Shown here: one piece after another, positions 44,730 to 53,517 of the stretch
How positions within the stretch are numbered: the first letter of the stretch is position 1
Layout of the letters: every line of letters begins with the position of its first letter
Assembly: GCA_039819785.1 (NCBI GenBank)
Contig: JBCBRH010000020.1
Location: forward strand, 7,182-71,181
Direction: 5' to 3'
From: JBCBRD01 sp039819785
Lineage (GTDB): Bacteria > Pseudomonadota > Alphaproteobacteria > Rhizobiales > Hyphomicrobiaceae
Length of the DNA: 64,000 nucleotides
Notes under the pieces: model-generated
Databases searched by the model: none
Told to the model about the DNA's origin: nothing
Seen by the model: the letters and a program-made list of their open reading frames with translations, nothing else
Translations under genes and position numbers: made by a program

Positions 44730-44943
44730 AGACTGCGTCGAACAATGATCCTGACTTATTTAGGTGCAGGGCCTAATCGGTTGGTCAGCTTGTTGCGACG
44801 AAAATATTACGCTGGGCTTTCTGGCCTGTTGGAAACGCGGACAATTTGTTTGAGCCATGCAGCCGTTTAGGCATCGAGGGCTTGTTGTTCAGAAGCAAAC
44901 GCGAATATGCGGGCCTTTGTGCCTGAGTGAAAAGGAAGAGCAA

Positions 44944-45696
44944 ATGGGTATCGCATTCAGTGTTATTGAGAAACTGGACACGCTTGGGGCCTTTAAGAAA
45001 GGAGGAGCGCTACTTGATGTCGGATCTTCCAATCTATACGGCGCTAGCGAAGCGGGTGTTTCTAGCTTTACCGAAAAATATAGTGGAGTGAAGGCGGATA
45101 CGAAAGTCGTTTCTGACATTGCAGCTGGTTCTGGTTACCAACAGGGGTTAGGCGGCAAAAACGAAGCCTGGGCTGGGCAGGTATTTGACCTCGCCGGCTT
45201 TTCCTATCTCGCTTTTGATATTGCCGAAGGATACAAAACAGAGGTGTTTGACCTCAATACGCAAAAATTGAATCCCAAGTTGAAGTCATCCTTTGACCTC
45301 ATCATAAATTGCGGCACTACCGAACATCTTATCGGTCAACTGAATGCTTTCTCAACGCTGCACGATGCCACCAAAACCGGAGGTATGCTTTTTCACCAGC
45401 TTCCGCATACAGGCTATAGCAACCACGGTTATTTCACTTACACCGGCCGTTTCTTTTTCGATATGGCCGGTCATAACAAATACGAAGTTGTTGCTTGTTG
45501 GTATGATCACGCAGGTGACGAACCGCTTACGAAGTGTGCAGAAGATTATTCGACGTATTTTACTGCCTTGAAGCAAACCATCAAGACAGCTCCGAGCGTT
45601 GCGATACCTACTGTTTCGCTGAATGTTTTGTTGCGTAAGACACGGGACAAGCCGTTTATAGCAGGTCTCGAGACGTCAACGTCTGTCGTGCGCTAA
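44944..45696 (+). CDS. SAM methyltransferase-like protein
   Basis: 250 residues from ATG 44944 with AAGGAAGAG upstream; the frame reaches back to 44857. Motif I GGALLDVGSSNLYGASEAGV near residues 20-39; DLIINCGTTEHLIGQLNAFS and GGMLFHQLPHTGYSNHGYFT are typical of a group of methyltransferase-domain proteins in surface-glycan clusters. Substrate unknown. Fourth gene after the exporter pair; a 214-base gap suggests its own promoter or leader. Confidence 0.78.
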   Translation: MGIAFSVIEKLDTLGAFKKGGALLDVGSSNLYGASEAGVSSFTEKYSGVKADTKVVSDIAAGSGYQQGLGGKNEAWAGQVFDLAGFSYLAFDIAEGYKTEVFDLNTQKLNPKLKSSFDLIINCGTTEHLIGQLNAFSTLHDATKTGGMLFHQLPHTGYSNHGYFTYTGRFFFDMAGHNKYEVVACWYDHAGDEPLTKCAEDYSTYFTALKQTIKTAPSVAIPTVSLNVLLRKTRDKPFIAGLETSTSVVR

Positions 45697-45777
45697 AAAA
45701 ACAAGAGGTTACAGGTTCTTCTGGCCATGAGGGCTAAACCCTGTCTCCAATTCGTATGAATATCCACTTTGGTTAGC

Positions 45778-46863
45778 TCAGTGGCCAACAACAATTGAAA
45801 GACGACCCGAATAATCGATCCGCGTCAACATGGGCTTGATTTTCAGCGTCGAGATGTATTCGTCCACCGCACTTCTGGCTCCCAGGAAGTGCCCGTAATC
45901 ATCAATGATCAGAACGCCGCCTGGAGTGATGCGTGGGTACAGATGCTCGAGTTCATGCTTTGTTGACACATAGAAGTCCGTGTCTAAGCGAAGTAATGCG
46001 ATCTGGTCTGGGATCGTCGCAGGTATCGTGTCTTCGACCATCCCTTTCACAAATTCGATTTTGTCCTCTGGATACCCCAAAGAGCCGACGTTGGTTTTAA
46101 CGTCCATCAGGCTGGCATAAGCCCAATTGCTCGCTTTGTAACCGCGGTTGAACTTTATCCAGCCATCGATGGCATTGTTGCCAAACATATCAACATCAAG
46201 ATTTTCATCGGGTTTTGGCAAACCGTCGTAGGTGTCATATAGATAAATCTGCCTGGACGTTTCTTGAAGTTTTTGGAGCGTCTTGATGGCGACCATGATA
46301 CTGCCGCCACGCCAGACTCCACACTCGACGATGGCGCCGGGTATCTGATTTCGTGTTATGTATTCAACCGACTGATGCATCGCATAGATGCGCTCTACCG
46401 ATGTCATCGTGAATTCGCGACACTGCTCCAAGGTTTCTTTGAACTCAACCGGCATGTCATCGTAGTTGGCGGTTTGCTCGTACGTTCGAGCTTCTTCTTG
46501 GAAGTTGATCTCAGACTGAGAGGCTTCAATCCCATCTTGGGTGACCTCCGGTTTCAAAGGCTCTCCGCGCCCAAGGAGGCGCTGTACGTCATTGAGGCGT
46601 TCCTTGAGATCTGGGCGAGTCTCATCTTGTTCGACGTAGAATAGGAGTGAAGATTCCTCGAGTTCCAGGGGAACGGGTTCTTTGAGTTCCACCAAAACAC
46701 TGGTCAGTTGCGCCGCTAGATCCAGCCGGGTCGGCTCGACCCTGACGTGGGCTTCGAGCGCCTTCCTGCGCTGTTCGACGGTGACCTCTTCGCCGCGCTC
46801 CATCAGTTGGTTGCAGTGCTTAATAATGGCCAGTTCATCCGGTGTGTATTCCAGAGTTGCCAT
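45778..46863 (-). CDS. TylF/MycF-family O-methyltransferase with N-terminal helical extension
   Basis: 361 residues. The C-terminal about 230 residues match the TylF family: ERIYAMHQSVEYITRNQIPG, AIVECGVWRGGSIMVAIKTL (SAM motif), IYLYDTYDGLPKPDENLD, and the metal-site region ALLRLDTDFYVSTKHELEHL with GGVLIIDDYGHFLGARSAV. TylF/MycF methylate sugar hydroxyls. The first about 130 residues are charged and helical, not part of the family, possibly an oligomerisation or docking part. Last gene of the minus-strand operon from 55074. Confidence 0.9.
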   Translation of the reverse strand: MATLEYTPDELAIIKHCNQLMERGEEVTVEQRRKALEAHVRVEPTRLDLAAQLTSVLVELKEPVPLELEESSLLFYVEQDETRPDLKERLNDVQRLLGRGEPLKPEVTQDGIEASQSEINFQEEARTYEQTANYDDMPVEFKETLEQCREFTMTSVERIYAMHQSVEYITRNQIPGAIVECGVWRGGSIMVAIKTLQKLQETSRQIYLYDTYDGLPKPDENLDVDMFGNNAIDGWIKFNRGYKASNWAYASLMDVKTNVGSLGYPEDKIEFVKGMVEDTIPATIPDQIALLRLDTDFYVSTKHELEHLYPRITPGGVLIIDDYGHFLGARSAVDEYISTLKIKPMLTRIDYSGRLSIVVGH

Positions 46864-46990
46864 CTTGAGGTCCTTTATTGCATTTGGCCCAGAGCGTGGA
46901 TGGAGCCTGTCCTACGAGTTTACAACCCTTGTCTGGCTTCACTAACGAAGGCTAGTCGTGGGCGGCTTTTGAACAAGCCGAACATCGCAC

Positions 46991-47653
46991 CTATTCGAAG
47001 TAGATGAACTCATGATCACCGGTATATCCAGCCTGCTTGAATTCCCAGTCCCACTCTTCTGGCGTATGAAAAATGCGGCACGTCAGCTGCCAGTACATCA
47101 GGTTCACTTTCTCGCGTTCATTGCGGTAACCCTCGACACAGATATAGCTGTTGCCACGTGAGACGCGTTCGATCTCCTTCAAAGCTGCAAACAGATCGAA
47201 GTTATAAAGATTGTGCAACGTGTTGATTGAGATCACCAGGTCGAAATGGTCATCTGGATAGGGAAGCTTGTTTGCGCTCCCGTAGACGATGTTGTCTTTC
47301 ACAGTCTCCATCGTGTGCTCAATGGCGTATTTTGAAGTTTCAAGACCGTGAACTTCGATACCGGGCAAGGCTTCTGTAAAGTCATGGAGCAAAAAGCCCT
47401 TGCCGGACCCGACATCAAGGATCCGACTTTCAGCGGTCAGTCCATAGGTCTCGATCATTGCATCCGCGACTTTGCGCCAACGACCGTCATATTTGTATCC
47501 GCCGTAACCGGTTTCGCGGCTTCCGTCCCAATAGTCGTAGTCCCACTGTATGGCCAATTCGGCGACTTCAGCCTTGTCACGCGCTGTGACACGCGCAAGA
47601 TAATCGCGGGTGGTAGATTTGTGGATGAGACCAACGAATTCGCGATAGGCCAT
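46991..47653 (-). CDS. Class I SAM-dependent methyltransferase
   Basis: 220 residues. Motif I SRILDVGSGKGFLLHDFTEA near residues 77-96; acidic EVHGLETSKYAIEHTM; NKLPYPDDHFDLVISINTLH as motifs II/III; RVSRGNSYICVEGYRN follows. The N-terminal 65 residues contain WDYDYWDGSRETGYGGYKYD, seen in methyltransferases of lipopolysaccharide clusters. Substrate unknown. Confidence 0.85.
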   Translation of the reverse strand: MAYREFVGLIHKSTTRDYLARVTARDKAEVAELAIQWDYDYWDGSRETGYGGYKYDGRWRKVADAMIETYGLTAESRILDVGSGKGFLLHDFTEALPGIEVHGLETSKYAIEHTMETVKDNIVYGSANKLPYPDDHFDLVISINTLHNLYNFDLFAALKEIERVSRGNSYICVEGYRNEREKVNLMYWQLTCRIFHTPEEWDWEFKQAGYTGDHEFIYFE

Positions 47654-47715
47654 GTGTGAAGGCTCCTTAAAGGGAATGCTTTTTGGTTATGAGGTGAACG
47701 GTTGATCTCGCCGGG

Positions 47716-48765
47716 TCAGTTACTGGCAGTCTCAGATAGACGGGTCAAGCTTCTGCGCACTTTGAGAATTTGGGCAGCAAAGCGATCGTCTGGTGCCGCA
47801 CCCTCAGCGAATGCGCGTCGTGCTCCTCCGACACTCAAGAACTCATTAAGCATGATGCAGATCCACTTGATGCAGTAGGTCTCATACAGCATTTTTGACC
47901 GCTCTATTTCATCTTCACCAAGGTTCAATGCGCTGGACAAACGATCGCGTGCAAAATTCATGAGTTCGGCTCGGACCGGGATTTCAGGCTGGCACAGGAA
48001 ATCGCAAATCAGCTTTGCTGGATCGTCACGTCCTGCGTACTCAAAATCGATGAATGTGATGTTGCCTTGATTATCTCGCAGCGCGTTGTGAAATCCAAAA
48101 TCAGATGGTGAGATGCACATTTGCCGGGTTGGGAGTTCGGCAGTCATTGTCCAACCGTCTGCCTTTATGCGTTGCAACAGGTGCTTGCGAATCTCAGCCC
48201 AAGCAGGTTGCACGCCGGTATCGACGAGACGCTGGGCTTCGCTCGCATGAGGCACGGTTGGATCTAAGATGCGGATGCGCTCAACGCGGCGGTCCACCGT
48301 TGCGATGTGCTGATCAAGTGCAAAACAGGCTTCAGACCCAGGTGCTAATTTCATCACGTCCCGCGGCGACTGGTTGATCGTGGCAATAAAGAAGGCTGCT
48401 TGATCGATATCGGCTTTGTCCAGTTGCTCCGCAATTGGCTTTTGGCCTGCTACGAAACCGATTAATGCTGCATGTGCCGCGTCGTCCTTGCAGATGGGTT
48501 TTGGAACGTTGCGTACACCTCGCTCCCACACGTAATTGAGAAACGACCACTCAGCCTGGAGCCGATGGCGCGGGTCGCGAGGATCGTGATGATACCGCTT
48601 CAGAACAACGTGTTCTGCCTCGTCAAAGGCGACTTCGAAGGCTTGATTGTTGCGACCACCAGCGAGGCGGGTCAGGCCCTTGGGATCTGGGAGGCCTGCC
48701 TTTCGCGATAAAGACTGTGCCAACGCCTCAGCATCTTTCAGGCTCTTCTGGGTCGCTTGCAACAT
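47716..48765 (-). CDS. Phosphotransferase of the APH/choline kinase fold
   Basis: 349 residues. LTRLAGGRNNQAFEVAF and VVLKRYHHDPRDPRHRL form the nucleotide loop and Lys; the catalytic loop reads ISPSDFGFHNAL, keeping the Asp and Asn of D-x4-N but with Pro where the usual H-x-D has His; the metal Asp is in ITFIDFEYAGRDDPAKLICD. Probably phosphorylates a small hydroxyl compound such as a sugar or choline-like group for the glycan; this is inference. Its start is immediately next to the HAD gene stop. Confidence 0.85.
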   Translation of the reverse strand: MLQATQKSLKDAEALAQSLSRKAGLPDPKGLTRLAGGRNNQAFEVAFDEAEHVVLKRYHHDPRDPRHRLQAEWSFLNYVWERGVRNVPKPICKDDAAHAALIGFVAGQKPIAEQLDKADIDQAAFFIATINQSPRDVMKLAPGSEACFALDQHIATVDRRVERIRILDPTVPHASEAQRLVDTGVQPAWAEIRKHLLQRIKADGWTMTAELPTRQMCISPSDFGFHNALRDNQGNITFIDFEYAGRDDPAKLICDFLCQPEIPVRAELMNFARDRLSSALNLGEDEIERSKMLYETYCIKWICIMLNEFLSVGGARRAFAEGAAPDDRFAAQILKVRRSLTRLSETASN

Positions 48766-49383
48766 TCAGTGCGCTCGTCCATCGAGCAGAAGGGCAGTGA
48801 TGTCATGCCAGCTGGCGACCGCCTCTACATCTGTGGCTGGTGTATGGCGCGATAGGGGATCGAACAAGATCTTGGTGGCTTCAGACTTGAGCCCCGGCAT
48901 GTCCAAGATTTCAGGCAAGTCGTCGATGAACACGTCGACACCAAGAGCGCCTGCGCGTGCCATTTTTTCTTCTTTGGTCATTTCAAAGAATGTCTGGTTG
49001 GGTGGGATCATACCATCGCTCTCACCCATCAAGCCTGCATTGATGAGAAAACCGCGGGCGGCTTCATGCATATCGTATTGCGGTCCTGCGATCGGGTGGC
49101 GTGTTTTGTGGCTGACAATGTATAGGGCGTGTCCTGCTTTGAAGGCTTTCGCAACGAATTCTTTGACCCCTGTGTAGGTCTTGGCAAGATCCATGCGAGC
49201 TCCGTAGACATAGCCCTGCAGCTCGGTGAATTCATTGTTGCGCCCGCTGCCGTTGAGATGGTCGCGCACGGCATTCTTGTCAGTGCCGACACTGGCATCG
49301 ATCAGACCACGGTCAAGCGCAGCTGCATGGAAGACGCCATCGTAATTTACGATGGTGTTGTCGAAATCAATTCCAATCTTCAA
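48766..49383 (-). CDS. HAD-superfamily hydrolase
   Basis: 205 residues. DxDxT motif in MKIGIDFDNTIVNYDGVF (residues 6-10), Ser motif II in ALYIVSHKTRH, and VDVFIDDLPEILDMPG as motif IV. Thus a phosphatase or phosphonatase-type enzyme, cytoplasmic. Lies directly before the APH-fold kinase and after the MDR dehydrogenase, suggesting processing of a phosphorylated sugar intermediate. Confidence 0.85.
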   Translation of the reverse strand: MKIGIDFDNTIVNYDGVFHAAALDRGLIDASVGTDKNAVRDHLNGSGRNNEFTELQGYVYGARMDLAKTYTGVKEFVAKAFKAGHALYIVSHKTRHPIAGPQYDMHEAARGFLINAGLMGESDGMIPPNQTFFEMTKEEKMARAGALGVDVFIDDLPEILDMPGLKSEATKILFDPLSRHTPATDVEAVASWHDITALLLDGRAH

Positions 49384-49582
49384 GCGGCTGCTCCTCCACT
49401 GCCTTGGAAACCACCAGCCGATGTGCCCGGGTCCAGAATCTCAACGAGCCGGGGCTGCGGCACAATCCAGAACAGCAGGCTTGAGCACTTCATCTTAGAC
49501 CCTCTGAACGGCGCCTTGGTCTGTGGTTGAAAGTACTTGAGACGAGGCTTTCTCGCGGTATCTGGTGATCGAGCGATAATGC

Positions 49583-50620
49583 TTACTGCGACATGTCAAT
49601 CAATGGCCGGCTGATCTTGCCGGAGCGCATATCGTCCAGAGCCTGATTGATTTGCTCCAGCTTATATGGCTTGGAAAGCAGCTCGCGAACGGGGAACCGA
49701 CCGTTCCCCAAGAGACGTCCAAGCCTAGCGTAATCGCGCTCGGGATCACTGTCTCCACCCCAGGTGCCCATCAGGCTCTTGCCTTGGTTGAAGATACTGG
49801 GGCTCACGGACAGCTGCGCTTCGTGGTGCGAGTTGCCAATGACAACCGCCCGTCCGCCTTGCTGCCGCGTGGAGCGAACGGCCTGCTCCATGACGGTTGG
49901 AAGGCCAGTTGCCTCAACTGCAATATCGACCCCGCCGGGGACGATTTCATTGATCGCGGCCACCACATCACCAGCTGCTGGATCAAGTGTATGCGTTGCA
50001 CCGTACTTCATCGCCAAGTCGCGGCGCGCCGGATTTAGATCGACACCAATCACTGGTGATGCAGAGGAAAACGCCGCCGCCATCAGCGCGTTGAGGCCAA
50101 TCCCTCCGGTTCCAAAAACGGCGACCGAGTCACCGGCACGCGGTTTGAGCACGTTGAAAACGGCACCCATGCCCGTTGGCGCGGCACATCCCAACAAGAC
50201 GGCGACATCCATGGGCAGGCCTTCCGGCAATGGCGTCAATCTATTCTCGGAAACGACTGCATGACGTTGGAATGTGGTGACGCCACCAGCGTTCACACGT
50301 TTCCCGTCCCAATCATAAACGGCACCTCCGGCCTCGTTGCCGGCCCCTTTGATCCACGACAGCACGACTTTGTCGCCTTCCTTGACCCGGGTAACGGCTG
50401 CACCTGCCTCAAGGACCGTTCCCGTTGCTTCATGACCGAGGCAATGCGGCACCCATTTGTCTTCGCCTTTGTCGCCTGCAACCTCCAAGAGCTGTGTTCC
50501 GCAGGCGCCGGAGTAGGCAATTTCCACCAGGACCTGTCCGGGCTTGAGTTCGGGGGTCTCAATGTCGACGACGACGAGTGGTTTGCCTGTCTCAACAAGG
50601 AGGGCAGCGGTTGTCTTCAT
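49583..50620 (-). CDS. Zinc-dependent medium-chain dehydrogenase (MDR)
   Basis: 345 residues. Catalytic zinc ligands expected in YSGACGTQLLEVAG (Cys), HCLGHEATGTV (His-Glu) and LLGCAAPTGMGAVF (Cys); NAD-binding VAVFGTGGIGLNALMAAAF near residues 168-186. The structural-zinc loop with four Cys seen in class III alcohol dehydrogenases is absent: the stretch WIKGAGNEAGGAVYDWDGKR has none. Probably oxidises or reduces a sugar or polyol intermediate. Co-directional with the transketolase genes upstream. Confidence 0.88.
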   Translation of the reverse strand: MKTTAALLVETGKPLVVVDIETPELKPGQVLVEIAYSGACGTQLLEVAGDKGEDKWVPHCLGHEATGTVLEAGAAVTRVKEGDKVVLSWIKGAGNEAGGAVYDWDGKRVNAGGVTTFQRHAVVSENRLTPLPEGLPMDVAVLLGCAAPTGMGAVFNVLKPRAGDSVAVFGTGGIGLNALMAAAFSSASPVIGVDLNPARRDLAMKYGATHTLDPAAGDVVAAINEIVPGGVDIAVEATGLPTVMEQAVRSTRQQGGRAVVIGNSHHEAQLSVSPSIFNQGKSLMGTWGGDSDPERDYARLGRLLGNGRFPVRELLSKPYKLEQINQALDDMRSGKISRPLIDMSQ

Positions 50621-50686
50621 TGCGAAAAGATATCCTGTATTGGCTGGTCGAATGCGTGTGCAGTGTTGGTCTGCCTGTTGGTGTCG

Positions 50687-51613
50687 TCAGTGGGTCAGAG
50701 AGGCCGAGACTTTCTCAGCAATCTGGTGACCGGCGAGGCCAAGCTCTTCACGGGCGTATTCTTGTTCGCCCGATTTCTTAAAGAAATAGTCGGGCGTACC
50801 GATCCGCAAAAGCTTCGTTGTTTCGACGCGATTGTCGACTGCCCACTCCGCGACAGCTGAGCCAAACCCGCCTATCAGCGAGTGCTCTTCGATCGTGACG
50901 ATCCGATCAAACTTCGCGAAAGCTGCTGTCAAATAGTCTGTGTCGAGTGGTTTGACTGTGTGGAACGATACGACCTCGGCCGAGAGCCCCTGGGCGCCAA
51001 GATCGTCGGCCGCTTCAATCGCCATGGGCAGCATATTCCCAGTCGATAGCAGTGCGATTTTTTCACCGTCGGAGATCACCAGAGCTTTGCCGATTTCAAA
51101 GTCGGCTGGGACGTCTGTATGGACAATCGGTTCGCCTTTTTTACCCATGCGCAAATACATCGGCCCATCAAGCTTCAATCCGGCCCGCAATGCCGCACGA
51201 ACCTCCCAGGCATCGCCTGGACAAACCACCGTCATGTTGGGGATTGACCTCAGGAACGAAATGTCCTCGCACGCATGGTGGGTTGGACCGAGCCCTGCAT
51301 AAGCAAGACCAGCACCGACTGAGACAACCATGACGGGTGCATCGTGATAGGCGATATCCGTTCGAATTTGCTCCAGGCAGCGCGTGGTCACAAATGGTGT
51401 GATTGTGTAAGTTACGGGTCTCATTCCCGACATTGCCAGACCAGCTGCGACGCCGGTCATATTCTGCTCGGCCACACCGCAGTTTATGAAACGGTTTGGA
51501 TGAGCAGCTTTGAATTTGTCGAACAAACGGTTGCCGATGTCGCCCGACAACATCATGACTCTGGGATCTGTATCACCAAGCTTCGTAAGCTCGTCAGCGA
51601 ACGCATTTCTCAC
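50687..51613 (-). CDS. Transketolase-like, C-terminal subunit
   Basis: 308 residues from GTG 51613, which overlaps the stop of the N-terminal subunit (GTGA); the frame extends further upstream but that part overlaps the other subunit out of frame. Pyrimidine-binding domain with catalytic Glu in INCGVAEQNMTGVAAGLA near residues 43-60, THHACEDISFLRSIPNMTVV, and C-terminal domain IVTIEEHSLIGGFGSAVAEW. Pairs with the N-terminal subunit to form a two-chain ThDP enzyme transferring two-carbon ketol units. Confidence 0.93.
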   Translation of the reverse strand: MRNAFADELTKLGDTDPRVMMLSGDIGNRLFDKFKAAHPNRFINCGVAEQNMTGVAAGLAMSGMRPVTYTITPFVTTRCLEQIRTDIAYHDAPVMVVSVGAGLAYAGLGPTHHACEDISFLRSIPNMTVVCPGDAWEVRAALRAGLKLDGPMYLRMGKKGEPIVHTDVPADFEIGKALVISDGEKIALLSTGNMLPMAIEAADDLGAQGLSAEVVSFHTVKPLDTDYLTAAFAKFDRIVTIEEHSLIGGFGSAVAEWAVDNRVETTKLLRIGTPDYFFKKSGEQEYAREELGLAGHQIAEKVSASLTH

Positions 51614-52452
51614 TTGAGGCCAAGCTCCTTGTATGCGAGTTCGACTTCTTCCGCGGTTGGTGCGCGATAATGCCAATTGTTGTCGTCTTCCATGAACGAC
51701 ACGCCGCGGCCTTTGATCGTGTTGGCGATGATCGCTACGGGTTTGCCGCTGCCATTTGGCACCTGCCACATGAGGTCAACGAGCGCTTGCATGTCATGGC
51801 CGTCAATCTCGTGTGCGTCCCAACCCGCTGCGGCCCACTTTTCGCGCAGAGGGGCTAACATCAGTGTCTCATTGGAACGCGCGGTCGCCTGCCATTTATT
51901 GTAGTCGATAATCACACAGACGTTCTCCAGTCGTTGGCCAGCGGCGAACATCGCAGCCTCCCAGTTCGAGCCCTCGTTGCATTCACCGTCTGATAGGAGC
52001 GCGTAAACGCGGTATTTCTTTCCAGCGATGCGACCTGCAACGGCCATCCCCAAACCAATGGGTAGGCCATGGCCGAGAGAGCCCGTGGCCGCCTCGACAC
52101 CGGCGAGAAGATTGGCCGGCGGGTGTTCGGCCAAGATTCCGCCATCCTGACAATAGGTTTCTAGTTCTTCGTCCGGGAAGTAGCCGCGTTTCGAAAGCGT
52201 GGCATAGAGTGCTGCTGCGGCGTGCCCTTTCGATAGAATGAAACGATCGCGATCAAGGTCTTCAGGGGTGGCCGGATCTACGTTCAAAACGGACCAATAG
52301 GCTGCCGCCAGAATATCGCAGCATGACAGGCAGGACGCGAGGTGAGCTGCCTTCGCCTTGTGGGACATCAGGATGACGCGACCGCGCAATTCGGCGGCAG
52401 TACGATTTAGGGCGTCTATGTCCGGCGCGGAGTTGTTCGCCAGTAAACTCAT
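51610..52452 (-). CDS. Transketolase-like, N-terminal (ThDP/Mg) subunit
   Basis: 280 residues from ATG 52452, with AAGGAGA upstream. ThDP-diphosphate domain: DRFILSKGHAAAALYATLSK near residues 67-86, GSLGHGLPIGLGMAVAGRI, and the metal/ThDP motif LLSDGECNEGSNWEAAMFAA near 145-164; VCVIIDYNKWQATARS follows. Split transketolases occur in specialised pathways rather than as the central pentose-phosphate enzyme. Here it sits in a glycan operon between an SDR and an MDR gene, so a role in making an unusual sugar-phosphate is inferred. Confidence 0.93.
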   Translation of the reverse strand: MSLLANNSAPDIDALNRTAAELRGRVILMSHKAKAAHLASCLSCCDILAAAYWSVLNVDPATPEDLDRDRFILSKGHAAAALYATLSKRGYFPDEELETYCQDGGILAEHPPANLLAGVEAATGSLGHGLPIGLGMAVAGRIAGKKYRVYALLSDGECNEGSNWEAAMFAAGQRLENVCVIIDYNKWQATARSNETLMLAPLREKWAAAGWDAHEIDGHDMQALVDLMWQVPNGSGKPVAIIANTIKGRGVSFMEDDNNWHYRAPTAEEVELAYKELGLK

Positions 52453-52518
52453 CTTGGCATTCTCCTTTTTGTGCCCATTCAACCGGTTGTATTTGTTCCC
52501 GATCGGTGGGGCATTAAA

Positions 52519-53517
52519 TCAAGGCTTGTGGACGTATGTCGAAGGCAGCTCGCTGAGGCTATCCTTCCATGTCTCTGTCCATGCCACGACGTCATCCACG
52601 CCACGTTCCAAAGAGATCTCGTCTCGCCAGCCTAACTCTGTTCTGAGCTTGAATGAGTCGAGCGTGTACGCTGTGTCTTTGCCCGGACGCTCAGGTGCGA
52701 TTTCCACGCAATCGTCGAATGACTTGCCGAGCCTTGCCAGGATGATCTCCACGAGTTCGCGGATCGATACCAGCTCGTAGCCCGAAATGTGATACGTTTC
52801 GCCAACAGAACCCTTGAGTGCGATCTTGAGGGTGGCATCGGAAACATCGCGCATATGGATGAAAACGCGGACGGACTTGCCGCCGCCATCAAGTCTTAGC
52901 TTTTGCCCGGTGGTCGCAGCAAATACCGTTCGTGGAATAATGCGGTAGAGCTGTTGTCCTGCTCCATAGACATTCGCGGCACGTGTGGAAACAGCTGGCA
53001 ATTGATAGGTGTCGAAGAAGGTCTTCAACGACATGTCGCCTGCCGCCCGGCTCACGGCATAGGGCGTGGAAGGGTTGAATGGCGCATCTTCCCGCACCCA
53101 GCCCTCCGTTGAACCGTAGACCTCGGGCGTTGTGACGTGGACGTAGCGGTCAAGAAAGTCGAGATCGCGCAACAGCACGTGCAATCGGACAGTAGAAACC
53201 ACATTGGTCATCATCCAGTCATCGGGGTGGTCCCAGCTTTGACCGACCATCGATTGTGCTGCGAAATTGACGACATGTGTTGGCCGTTCTGCTTTTACGA
53301 GATCTGCCAATGCGTCCAGGTCGTGATTGATGTCGACTTTCTTGAACGTCACATGACCCGGCCTTTTTTGCCATTTATAGGGCAGCATGGCTGGATGCGG
53401 TTCTGGTGAACGGCTTGTTGCCGTGACGTCGTATCCCTTCTCGGCGAGGTAGTCGACAAACGTCGCGCCGGAGAACGAGTTTGACCCCAGTACAAGAAAC
53501 TTAGGATCTGCCATCAA
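52519..53517 (-). CDS. NDP-sugar dehydratase/epimerase-like extended SDR with altered active site
   Basis: 332 residues. NAD-binding FLVLGSNSFSGATFVDYLAE; THVVNFAAQSMVGQSWDHPD and TNVVSTVRLHVLLRDLDF match GDP-mannose and dTDP-glucose 4,6-dehydratases. Catalytic positions differ: the usual T-D-E-VYG is TPEVYGS, and YxxxK is YAVSR with Arg for Lys (codon CGG). It may act as an epimerase or be inactive as a dehydratase. Overlaps the SIS gene by 4 bases. Confidence 0.85.
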   Translation of the reverse strand: MMADPKFLVLGSNSFSGATFVDYLAEKGYDVTATSRSPEPHPAMLPYKWQKRPGHVTFKKVDINHDLDALADLVKAERPTHVVNFAAQSMVGQSWDHPDDWMMTNVVSTVRLHVLLRDLDFLDRYVHVTTPEVYGSTEGWVREDAPFNPSTPYAVSRAAGDMSLKTFFDTYQLPAVSTRAANVYGAGQQLYRIIPRTVFAATTGQKLRLDGGGKSVRVFIHMRDVSDATLKIALKGSVGETYHISGYELVSIRELVEIILARLGKSFDDCVEIAPERPGKDTAYTLDSFKLRTELGWRDEISLERGVDDVVAWTETWKDSLSELPSTYVHKP

